DNA from: Lachnospiraceae bacterium MD335
GTDB lineage: Bacteria; Bacillota; Clostridia; Lachnospirales; Lachnospiraceae
Assembly (NCBI GenBank): GCA_000403335.2
Contig: KE159628.1
Span: forward strand, 940,315 to 1,004,314
Direction: 5' to 3'
Length of the DNA: 64,000 nt
Shown here: positions 34,418 to 41,676 of the stretch, one piece after another
Position numbering within the stretch: position 1 is the stretch's first letter
Layout of the letters: the number at the start of each line of letters is the position of its first letter
Notes under the pieces: model-generated
Told to the model about the DNA's origin: nothing
Seen by the model: only the letters and a program-made list of their open reading frames with translations
Databases searched by the model: none
Made by a program: the position numbers and the translations under genes

Positions 34418-35250
34418 TTGAAACGTTACAGTTTTATTTGTCCTATCCGTTTGTGCGTTATGCGTTGATTGTGGGAACGCTGATTGCGCTGTGTTCATCG
34501 CTGCTTGGCGTTACGCTTGTGCTGAAACGGTTTTCTTATATTGGCGACGGGCTTTCGCATGTGGCGTTTGGGGCGCTTGCAATCGGCACAATCTTTGACC
34601 TTACAAGCACGTCTGTTATTGTAATGCCGGTGACGATTGCCGCGGCGGTTTTGATACTTCGGACAGGTCAAAATCCCAAGATACATGGAGATGCGGCAAT
34701 TGCAATGCTTTCCGTAGGTTCGCTTGCGATTGGGTATTTGGTGATGCATCTTTTTTCGACGTCTGCAAATATTTCGGGCGATGTGTGCAGTACGCTGTTT
34801 GGCTCAACGTCGATTTTAACGCTGACGAAGGCGGAGGTGTGGTTGTGCGTCGTCATGTCGGTGATTGTTGTGGCGGTTTTTGTTGTTCTGTATAACCGGA
34901 TATTTGCGGTGACGTTCGACGAGAACTTTGCGAAAGCGACGGGCATTAAAACCAATACATATAATACACTGATTGCAGTTATCACGGCAATCATTATTGT
35001 GCTTGCAATGAATCTTGTGGGTTCGCTGCTGATTTCCGCGCTTATTATTTTTCCGGCGCTTTCGGCTATGCGCGTGGTTCAAAATTTTAAAGGCGTGATT
35101 ATTTATTCTACGGTGATTTCAGTGTTTTGTGCGCTGTTTGGAATTGTGGTGTCTATTCTGTTTTCAACGCCTGTCGGTTCTACGATTGTGGCGGCGGATA
35201 TTATGATGTTTGCCCTAAATTGCTTTGCTGGGAGAATGTTAAGGAAATAA
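34414..35250 (+). CDS. Metal ABC transporter permease (ZnuB-like)
   Basis: 278 aa, about eight membrane segments, ABC-3 family (LVLKRFSYIGDGLSHVAFGALAIG, LVGSLLISALIIFPALSAMRVV, FSTPVGSTIVAADIMMFAL). The ATG at 34414 overlaps the ATPase stop as ATGA and follows GGGGGGAG, so translation is coupled. Likely zinc or manganese; the metal cannot be decided. Its 3' end overlaps the reverse-strand small ORF at 35201-35371. Confidence 0.9.
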   Translation: MIETLQFYLSYPFVRYALIVGTLIALCSSLLGVTLVLKRFSYIGDGLSHVAFGALAIGTIFDLTSTSVIVMPVTIAAAVLILRTGQNPKIHGDAAIAMLSVGSLAIGYLVMHLFSTSANISGDVCSTLFGSTSILTLTKAEVWLCVVMSVIVVAVFVVLYNRIFAVTFDENFAKATGIKTNTYNTLIAVITAIIIVLAMNLVGSLLISALIIFPALSAMRVVQNFKGVIIYSTVISVFCALFGIVVSILFSTPVGSTIVAADIMMFALNCFAGRMLRK

Positions 35251-35371
35251 AAAAACAGCGGCATTTCGACCGCTGCTTCTTATTTTTCCGTCTCCCTAGC
35301 AGTTGAAAAATAGCAAAACCAGCAATTACAACAAATGCAATGTCAGCTATTTGTTTAAAAGTTTCATACAT
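35201..35371 (-). CDS. Candidate small membrane peptide whose ORF contains a terminator
   Basis: 56 codons: MYETFKQIADIAFVVIAGFA, then IFQLLGRRKNKKQR and a further cysteine/phenylalanine-containing tail. It has one hydrophobic helix and a strongly basic end, like holin-like type I toxins that begin M..YE. Support: GGAGG 8 nt before the ATG and a TGTTAAAAT extended -10 with TTGTGC 17 bp upstream (35406-35434). An intrinsic terminator on this strand (35249-35275) lies across codons 33-41, before the stop, so the normal transcript would lack a stop codon. The last 50 bases overlap the permease gene. No homologue is recognised. Confidence 0.4.
   Translation of the reverse strand: MYETFKQIADIAFVVIAGFAIFQLLGRRKNKKQRSKCRCFFISLTFSQQSNLGQTS
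35249..35275 (-). terminator. Intrinsic terminator inside the small minus-strand ORF
   Basis: On the minus strand, CAGCGG-8 nt-CCGCTG (35275-35256) is followed by seven T (35255-35249). On the plus strand the T tail is interrupted (CTTCTTATTTTT), so the minus strand is the better fit, though it could also end the znu transcript. Confidence 0.65.
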
Positions 35372-35405
35372 TTTCCAGTCCTCCTTTTTCCTGTAGACTG
35401 TAATT

Positions 35406-35434
35406 ATTTTAACATATTTGCATTAATAGCACAA
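35406..35434 (-). promoter_or_regulatory. Promoter of the small minus-strand ORF
   Basis: Minus strand TTGTGC (35434-35429), 17 bp, TAAAAT (35411-35406) with a TG extension. The start codon is 35 bp further on. The rest of 35435-35568 shows no clear signal except possible control elements for the amidase gene. Confidence 0.5.
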
Positions 35435-35568
35435 CTTAGGTAACGTTAACATATGTAAAATATGCATTTTTGTCGATTTATTAAAGACTTAGCCACTGGA
35501 TATTAAAGTCATGGAAAAAATTCTTTTGGCATATTATTTATAGAGTTACATATGTGTGGGTAGAATGT

Positions 35569-36288
35569 ATGGGTGTGAAGCAGGGAAAAAATACTGCAAA
35601 AATATTGACAATGCTTTTGGTGTTTGCAATGCTTTTGGTAGCACACGAGTCGGCACAATTTGTAAGCACGCTTGAAGAGCACATACGCGCGGCAAAAAAT
35701 AAGTCGGTAACGATTGTGGTGGATGCCGGACATGGCGGAATTGACCCTGGAAAGGTCGGTATCAACAAAGCGTTGGAGAAGGATATTAATCTTGCAATCG
35801 CCCTGAAGCTTGAACGCAATTTGAAGGAAAGCGGCGTTAATGTGGTGATGACGAGAACGGATGACAGCGGACTTTACAACGAGGGTGATTCCAATAAAAA
35901 GGTACGCGATATGAAGAAGCGTCTTTCGATTATTGAGGAGGCAAAACCGGAGCTTGCGGTGAGCATTCATCAGAACAGCTATCCCGACCCGTCAGTGTGC
36001 GGTGTGCAGGTGTTTTATTATAAGGATTCCGTAAAGAGCAAAGCTGCGGCGGAGATTATGCAGACACAGCTTGTAAAAAGTTTAAAACCATCAAAGGAGC
36101 GGGCTGCAAAGGATAACAGTAGTTATTATTTGCTAAAAAAGACATCTGTGCCGATTATGATTGTGGAATGTGCATTTATGAGCAACCCTACAGAAGCGGA
36201 TTTATTGATTAAAGACGACTATCAGGAGAAGGTGGCGTGGGCAATTTATATGGGCATTATGCAGGTGATAAACAGTGATAGTCCTTGA
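35569..36288 (+). CDS. cwlD: N-acetylmuramoyl-L-alanine amidase (CwlD-like)
   Basis: 239 aa from the ATG at 35569; an in-frame ATG at 35554 is the alternative and neither has a strong ribosome site. A signal anchor (TMLLVFAMLLVA) is followed by an Amidase_3 domain: IVVDAGHGGIDPGKVG (zinc histidine), KLERNLKESGVNVVMTRTDD, LAVSIHQNSYPDPSV (second histidine) and PIMIVECAFMSNPTEADLL (catalytic glutamate). Size and motifs match CwlD, which makes muramic-delta-lactam in spore cortex. Confidence 0.88.
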   Translation: MGVKQGKNTAKILTMLLVFAMLLVAHESAQFVSTLEEHIRAAKNKSVTIVVDAGHGGIDPGKVGINKALEKDINLAIALKLERNLKESGVNVVMTRTDDSGLYNEGDSNKKVRDMKKRLSIIEEAKPELAVSIHQNSYPDPSVCGVQVFYYKDSVKSKAAAEIMQTQLVKSLKPSKERAAKDNSSYYLLKKTSVPIMIVECAFMSNPTEADLLIKDDYQEKVAWAIYMGIMQVINSDSP

Positions 36289-36313
36289 CATAAACATAAT
36301 ATTAGGATAAAAT
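36285..36313 (+). promoter_or_regulatory. Sigma-A promoter overlapping the cwlD stop
   Basis: TTGACA (36285-36290), 17 bp, TAAAAT (36308-36313), 62 bp before the lipoprotein gene start. Confidence 0.65.
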
Positions 36314-36375
36314 CATTTATCGGTGGTAGATTTTATAGAGTACCAAGGAGATTTAGAAAGGGGTATAGGTATCAA

Positions 36376-37224
36376 ATGAAAAAGATAAACAAAAATTTAG
36401 TAGTTGTAACGTTGTCGGTTGCTTTGGCAGCGTCAAGTCTGACGGGGTGCGGGGCAAGAACGATCGCAGACACTTCAAATGATGTCGCGGTTTCTAATGA
36501 CGATGCAAAAAGTACGGCAGATGAAGCATCAACGGCTGAAGCTTCTTCGGAAGTTGTAGACAGCGTGGAGGGTGAGACAGATACGGTTCAATGGTTTAAC
36601 GCTACTTACGCAATTCTTACATATTTAAACGGTCAGGATTATAATGTATTTGGCGGTTCGGAACCCAGCATGATAATGGAAGCGCAGTATCAGTCAATGC
36701 TGGACAGCTCATGGGGTGTAACAGATCGCACGAGCGCAGACGAGACGCTTGACTGGATTTTGACAGAGGGACATCGTGATGATTTCATGATAACAGGCGA
36801 GCTGCTTTCACAGATTGTTGAAGAATGCGGAGAGGAAGAGTTGGTAGATTTTCTGATTCAGGAATTTGAGGAAACTCCGGAGGAAGCGCAGCTGGATGCT
36901 GCGACATATAATATGTACAAAGAGTATGGTGAGACGGCAATTGACGGATGGGATTACTGCCGTGCGTTGAGTCTGATGAGCTTTTACTATATGGCAGGTT
37001 ATTATACAAAGGAAGAGGCGCTTGACAAGTCCTTGGAAATTGCCAAGACACTTCAGCCGTTGTACAGCTCCTGGGACGAGCTGGTTGACAGTTATCTGAG
37101 AGGCTACGAGTACTGGAATGAGAGTGACAGCTCTGAGCGTCGTGAAGTCTATGAGGAGCTTTTGGCGGCGGATGACAATCCGTTCCGTGTAGATTATAAT
37201 GTGACGTTGGAGAAGACATGGTAA
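36376..37224 (+). CDS. DUF1266 lipoprotein
   Basis: 282 aa. Signal peptide with lipobox SLTGCG (residues 21-26) and an acidic serine/threonine/alanine linker. The C-terminal part matches DUF1266: DGWDYCRALSLMSFYYMAGYYTKEEALDKSLEIAKTLQPLYSSWDELVDSYLRGYEYW. The family is known in many bacteria as a helical domain of unknown function; here it is surface-anchored. It has its own sigma-A promoter and a GAAAGGGG ribosome site. Confidence 0.82.
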   Translation: MKKINKNLVVVTLSVALAASSLTGCGARTIADTSNDVAVSNDDAKSTADEASTAEASSEVVDSVEGETDTVQWFNATYAILTYLNGQDYNVFGGSEPSMIMEAQYQSMLDSSWGVTDRTSADETLDWILTEGHRDDFMITGELLSQIVEECGEEELVDFLIQEFEETPEEAQLDAATYNMYKEYGETAIDGWDYCRALSLMSFYYMAGYYTKEEALDKSLEIAKTLQPLYSSWDELVDSYLRGYEYWNESDSSERREVYEELLAADDNPFRVDYNVTLEKTW

Positions 37225-37258
37225 TAACGTACAATTTTGTCAGAGAGGCATTTCATAC

Positions 37259-37287
37259 TTGACAAAAATTGTAATGTTTAGTAAAAT
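37259..37287 (+). promoter_or_regulatory. Promoter of tRNA-Phe
   Basis: TTGACA (37259-37264), 17 bp, TAAAAT (37282-37287). An ACAATTTTGTCA/TGACAAAAATTGT near-palindrome (37231-37272) overlaps the -35. Confidence 0.6.
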
Positions 37288-37338
37288 TTGTTTTGATAAT
37301 GCGTATGATAGAAGTAAGCATAATTATCATGCGTATTT

Positions 37339-37411
<73 letters not shown>

Positions 37412-37413
37412 GG

Positions 37414-37463
37414 AACCCTTACAGGCATCGCGGGTGCGGTGTATGTAAGGGTTTATTTTTTTT
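37414..37463 (+). terminator. Terminator after tRNA-Phe
   Basis: AACCCTTACA (37414-37423) pairs perfectly with TGTAAGGGTT (37444-37453); the loop contains a second small stem; TTTATTTTTTTT follows. Confidence 0.85.
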
Positions 37464-37518
37464 GCGTTTTGACTTTTTTGCGTGTTTATTCGTTATATAA
37501 AACAGAGGGGGGACTTTT

Positions 37519-37881
37519 ATGCTTGAGAAAATCATAAGGAAGTACTATGACGCGATTTTTGACTATTGTTACCACTCTGTGGGAAACCGTTCGGCGGCAG
37601 AGGATTTGTGTCAGGATACGTTTGCAAGTTTTATTAAGCGCTATGCGGATTGCCGCAATGCGGGCAAGATTAAGAATTACCTTTATACGATTGCAAGAAA
37701 CAAATGTACGGATTACTATAGAAAGAACACGCCGGTTTTTATGGAGGAAGTTCCAAAGGAAGAAACGGCAGAGTATGAGTTCGGTGCGGCATCGCTGCTT
37801 TTTACAGTGGGATATTTGTCGGTTGGGATTTTGGCGGCTGCGTTTTTGCTGACTCGGGAAGGGTTTGTGAAAGGAAAATAG
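37519..37881 (+). pseudogene. Chimeric remnant: ECF sigma region 2 fused to a membrane-protein tail
   Basis: 120 aa. Residues 1-75 are a good sigma-70 region 2 (YDAIFDYCYHSVGNRSAAEDLCQDTFASFIKRY, IKNYLYTIARNKCTDYYRK). Region 4, needed for -35 recognition, is missing. After VPKEETAEYE comes a hydrophobic segment (FGAASLLFTVGYLSVGILAAAFLLTREGF) typical of the last helix of a permease. The simplest reading is an in-frame deletion from the middle of a sigma gene into the end of a downstream transporter gene. Ribosome site AGGGGGGA. As a sigma factor it should be non-functional. Confidence 0.65.
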
Positions 37882-37963
37882 CAATTGCATTATTAGGCTG
37901 CCTGTTATAGGATTAATGATAGAGGGGATAACGCTTGGCATAATGCGGAAAAGAGGGATTATA

Positions 37964-39469
37964 GTGATACAATATAAATTTGTTGCAGTCGTATTGGCAA
38001 CGGCGCTGTTTTTGATGGCGTGTTCTGGTACGGCGCAGGTATTGCCAGAAAGAAGTGCAATGGAGGGTGACATTGCGGGCGAAATAATGAATAATGATAT
38101 GGAAAACAATGTTTTTAAGGGTGATTATTCCATAATAGACACGGAAAATCTGTTTTCCAAACGTGATTTGAGCGGCACATACGATGAGGAGACGTGCGAA
38201 ACAATTACGCTGCGTGACGGCGGCTCAACGACCGGAAGCAAAGGCGTAGAAATTGACGGTGATGTTGTCACAATCAAAGAAGAAGGTGTTTATCTCATTG
38301 AAGGCGCGCTTGCAAACGGCATGATTATCGTGGATGTTGGTAAGGAGCAGAAGGTTCAGCTTGTGTTAAACGGTATCAGTATAAAAAGAGATACATCCGC
38401 CCCGATTTATGTAAAACAGGCAGACAAGGTGTTTCTCACGCTTGCGGACAAATCGGAAAATATGCTTGCGAATGGCGGTTCATTTTTGGAAATTGATGAC
38501 AATCATATTGATGCAGTCATTTTTTCAAAGGACGATTTGACGCTGAACGGAACAGGAAGCCTTACGGTTTCGGCTCCTGCAGGACACGGTGTGGTGTCTA
38601 AAAATGACCTTGTGATAACAGGCGGAAATTATGAGATTACGGCAGCTTCTCACGGACTGTCAGGAAAAGACAGCGTTGCGGTTGCAAACGGCAGTTTCCG
38701 TGTTACGGCAGGCAAGGACGCGGTCCATTCCGTAAATGATGACGATGACACGGCGGGATGGGTTTATATTGAGGATGGTACATTTTTCCTCGATGTGCAA
38801 GGCGATGGTATTGAGGCAATGAATGAAATCAATATTGCAGGCGGAACGTTGACGGTCGCAAAATCTGATGAAGGCTTGGAAGCGCGCCTGATTAATATTA
38901 GCGGAGGCGTAATTGATATTACCGCTTCCGATGACGGGATCAATGCCACTGACAAGCGTATTTCCACACAGGAGGCAGAAGTCGAAAACGTACAGGATTT
39001 TGGCGGTAAGAAAGCGCCGCATAATGATGCGAATATTCATATTTCGGGTGGCGTAGTCAGAATTGACGCGGAAGGAGACGGAATGGATTCAAACGGTCAT
39101 TTAATGGTAAGCGGGGGAGAAACGTATGTTCTTGGTTCTTCCGATGCCGGAGACGGAGCGCTTGATTATGACCTTTCGGCGGTAATTACGGGCGGGATTG
39201 TCGTGGCGGCAGGGCAGAGCAATATGGCAGTAAATTTTGGAAGCCGCTCGACGCAAGGCTCCATTCTCGTAAACAGCATGTCGCGGCAGCAGGCGGGAAC
39301 GGATGTGATACTTCTTGACGCAGACGGAAAGGAGCTGCTTGCGCACACAATCGAAAAAAGCTTCAATTCCGTTGTGGTCAGCTGTCCCGCAATCGTGGAC
39401 GGCGGGACATATACGCTGAAAATGGGAACGGAGGAAACACAGGTTACGGCGACATTTTATGATGATTAA
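37964..39469 (+). CDS. Carbohydrate-binding beta-helix lipoprotein (Cthe_2159 type)
   Basis: 501 aa from the GTG at 37964, 6 nt after GAGGG; an ATG at 37943 is the alternative. Lipobox LFLMAC near residues 16-21. The body is a right-handed beta-helix with repeated GGxYEIT/GGxxxI turns (SKNDLVITGGNYEITAASHGL, EDGTFFLDVQGDGIEAMNEINIAGGTLTVAKSDEGLEA). The Cthe_2159 family binds cellulose and pectic polysaccharides on the cell surface and coordinates calcium through acidic loops, which are abundant here. Its stop overlaps that of the convergent histidine kinase gene. Confidence 0.85.
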   Translation: MIQYKFVAVVLATALFLMACSGTAQVLPERSAMEGDIAGEIMNNDMENNVFKGDYSIIDTENLFSKRDLSGTYDEETCETITLRDGGSTTGSKGVEIDGDVVTIKEEGVYLIEGALANGMIIVDVGKEQKVQLVLNGISIKRDTSAPIYVKQADKVFLTLADKSENMLANGGSFLEIDDNHIDAVIFSKDDLTLNGTGSLTVSAPAGHGVVSKNDLVITGGNYEITAASHGLSGKDSVAVANGSFRVTAGKDAVHSVNDDDDTAGWVYIEDGTFFLDVQGDGIEAMNEINIAGGTLTVAKSDEGLEARLINISGGVIDITASDDGINATDKRISTQEAEVENVQDFGGKKAPHNDANIHISGGVVRIDAEGDGMDSNGHLMVSGGETYVLGSSDAGDGALDYDLSAVITGGIVVAAGQSNMAVNFGSRSTQGSILVNSMSRQQAGTDVILLDADGKELLAHTIEKSFNSVVVSCPAIVDGGTYTLKMGTEETQVTATFYDD

Positions 39470-40881
39470 TCTTCCTTGGATTTCTCGAGTGTAAAAATAA
39501 ACTCGGTGCCGATGCCTTCGGTGCTGATGACATTGATGTTTTCATTGTGCGACTGGATAATTTCCTTTGTGATGGAAAGTCCGAGTCCGGTTCCTTTTTT
39601 GTCCTTGCCGCGCGAGAGGTCCGTCTTGTAAAAACGGTTCCAAATGAGTTTAATGCTGTCAGCGGGGATACCGATACCGCTGTCCTTTACGGAAATGAGA
39701 AGCTTATTGGAGCGTTCAATGGTTTCGATTTTGATGGACGAGTTTTTGTGGCTGAATTTGATTGCGTTGTCCACGAGATTGTAAAGCACCTGTTGGATTT
39801 TAACCATATCGGCATTGACAAGCATCTCATCACCGGTAAGCACAAGTTCAATTGTAATGAGTTTATTACGGCAGGTTCCTTCAAAAGAAGCTGCCGTATT
39901 TTTTATAATTTGATTGATGTCGAAATCGGTACGGTTCAAAATCATTCCTTTTGTGTTCAGGTTATTAAGCGTGAGTAATGAGTTTGTCAGCTTTGTAAGA
40001 CGGTCTGTTTCATTTAACACAACACCGATATATTTTTCATGTAGTTCGGCAGGAATTGTGCCGTCAAGCATCGCTTCGAGGTATCCGCGCATGGATGTAA
40101 GCGGAGAGCGGAAATCATGTGAGATATTTGCCACAAGCCGTTTTTGATTGTCCTCACTTTTGGCGACTTCACTTGCCATGTAAGCGAGCGATGCCGCAAG
40201 ATAGCCGATTTCGTCCTCGCTGTCAACCTGAAACTCGTAACGGAAATTACCGACTGCATATTGTTCCGTTGCATGTGTAATTTTGCGCAGCGGCAGGTAG
40301 ACCATTTCCGTGAAGAACAGCAGGATAATCAGCGACAGCAGGAACAGGATGACCAGCGTGATATAAGAGATATTCAGGAGTGAATTGCACGAGGCTTCCA
40401 GCTCCGACATCGGCGTGTGGATAATAACATAGCCTTTGACCTTGTAATTTGAAGTAATGGGAGCAAAGGCTGAAATCATGTCTTCGTCAAACATGCCGAA
40501 AAAGTTGCCGACTGTGTAGAATGAGCTACCGGTAATGGTTGGACTAAAATTTGGAATTGTGGTGGGATTTTCAATGTCAGGCTGTGAGCCGGAATCCAGG
40601 ATGACAAGTCCGGAAGGGTTTACAATCCAAATGGACGCGTCCACAAACGTTCCGATTGCATCAATCTGCCGCCACACGGATTCCAACGTAATTTCGTTAT
40701 TATAAAGGTCAGCCGCGTAGGAGTCGGCAATGAGCAGCGCTTCTTTGTAAAGCGTGTCCGCGCGTTCCCGCTTCATGTGTTCAAGTGTCATACTTGATGT
40801 AAAAGTTGCCACCACAATAAAGCCAAAAAAGGCAAAGATAAAATATGCAAGGACGAATTTCAGATATAATGTGCGTTTCAT
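39466..40881 (-). CDS. Sensor histidine kinase
   Basis: 471 aa. TM1 near residues 8-30, an extracellular domain of about 140 residues, TM2 near 172-192, HAMP, then HisKA with the phospho-acceptor in VANISHDFRSPLTSMRGYLEAM and HATPase motifs NLVDNAIKFSH, SVKDSGIGIPADSI and GTGLGLSITKEI. It pairs with the response regulator encoded just upstream, but 78 bp and a double hairpin separate them, unusual for such a pair. Ribosome site GGGAG at moderate spacing. Stimulus unknown. Confidence 0.93.
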   Translation of the reverse strand: MKRTLYLKFVLAYFIFAFFGFIVVATFTSSMTLEHMKRERADTLYKEALLIADSYAADLYNNEITLESVWRQIDAIGTFVDASIWIVNPSGLVILDSGSQPDIENPTTIPNFSPTITGSSFYTVGNFFGMFDEDMISAFAPITSNYKVKGYVIIHTPMSELEASCNSLLNISYITLVILFLLSLIILLFFTEMVYLPLRKITHATEQYAVGNFRYEFQVDSEDEIGYLAASLAYMASEVAKSEDNQKRLVANISHDFRSPLTSMRGYLEAMLDGTIPAELHEKYIGVVLNETDRLTKLTNSLLTLNNLNTKGMILNRTDFDINQIIKNTAASFEGTCRNKLITIELVLTGDEMLVNADMVKIQQVLYNLVDNAIKFSHKNSSIKIETIERSNKLLISVKDSGIGIPADSIKLIWNRFYKTDLSRGKDKKGTGLGLSITKEIIQSHNENINVISTEGIGTEFIFTLEKSKED

Positions 40882-40905
40882 GTCAATAGTCTTGCTCCCT
40901 TCTCA

Positions 40906-40964
40906 GCCTGCAGGTTTGGACTGTAAAGCACAAACTTGCATTGAAAAATCTTTGATTTTTCAAT
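40906..40964 (-). repeat. Two-hairpin leader element between regulator and kinase genes
   Basis: In gene orientation, ATTGAAAAATC-AAA-GATTTTTCAAT (40964-40940, perfect 11 bp) and then TGCAAGTTTG pairing with CAAACCTGCA (40940-40909, 9 of 10), ending GCAGGC. The first arm contains the regulator's stop codon. Same plan as at 4309-4378 and 46234-46290. Confidence 0.65.
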
Positions 40965-41661
40965 TTTTTACCTCAAATTTGTAGCCGATGCCCCAAATTG
41001 TAGCAATCCGCCATGCGTCGTGATCTTTTATTTTTTCGCGCAGACGTTTGATATGTACGTCCACAGTACGAGTGTCACCAATATATTCGTAACCCCATAT
41101 TTGGTCTAAAAGCTGCTCCCTTGTGAATACATGATTTGGAGAGGCGGCAAGAAAATACAATAGCTCAAGCTCCTTGGGCGGCATATCTACGGTATGACCG
41201 TTGTAGATGACGGAATAGTTTGTGAGGTTGATTGTTAAGTCAGGATAGCTCACCTGCTTTGCGGATGCAGCAGGGGAAGCAGGCGCGGCTGTCTTATAGC
41301 GGCGCAGCACTGCCTTTACACGAGCCACAAGCTCTTTTGTGTCAAATGGTTTCTCGAGATAATCGTCGGCGCCAAGCTCCAATCCCAATACCTTGTCAAA
41401 CACTTCACCTTTTGCGGAGAGCATGATTATTGGTGTTTGTGCTTTTTGGCGTACCTCGCGGCAAACCTGATACCCGTCGATACCGGGAAGCATCAGATCC
41501 AGCAAAATCAAATCAGGCGAAAAGCCTTCCGCTTCCCGGAGCGCCGATTCGCCATCGTATACTATTTTTGTTTCAAAGCATTCTTTTGTCATATACAAGG
41601 AAATCAGTTCTGCGATGTTTTCGTCGTCGTCAACGATTAAAATTTTCTGTTTATTTGCCAT
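40960..41661 (-). CDS. OmpR/PhoB-family response regulator
   Basis: 233 aa. Receiver domain (IVDDDENIAELI, phospho-acceptor aspartate in DLILLDLMLPGIDGYQV, LSAKGEVFDKVLGLELGADDYLEKPF) and a C-terminal winged helix (ELELLYFLAASPNHVFTREQLLDQIWGYEYIGDTRTVDVHIKRLREKI). The linker holds an alanine/proline stretch. First gene of the pair; the stop lies within the hairpin that precedes the kinase gene, which could lower kinase levels relative to the regulator. Confidence 0.95.
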   Translation of the reverse strand: MANKQKILIVDDDENIAELISLYMTKECFETKIVYDGESALREAEGFSPDLILLDLMLPGIDGYQVCREVRQKAQTPIIMLSAKGEVFDKVLGLELGADDYLEKPFDTKELVARVKAVLRRYKTAAPASPAASAKQVSYPDLTINLTNYSVIYNGHTVDMPPKELELLYFLAASPNHVFTREQLLDQIWGYEYIGDTRTVDVHIKRLREKIKDHDAWRIATIWGIGYKFEVKN

Positions 41662-41676
41662 TGCGTTTCCCTCTTT

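Noticed and set aside
35256..35275. Terminator assigned only to the znuB-like gene
   Set aside because: The uninterrupted T run is on the minus strand; the plus-strand tail is broken, so sole use by znuB is the weaker reading.
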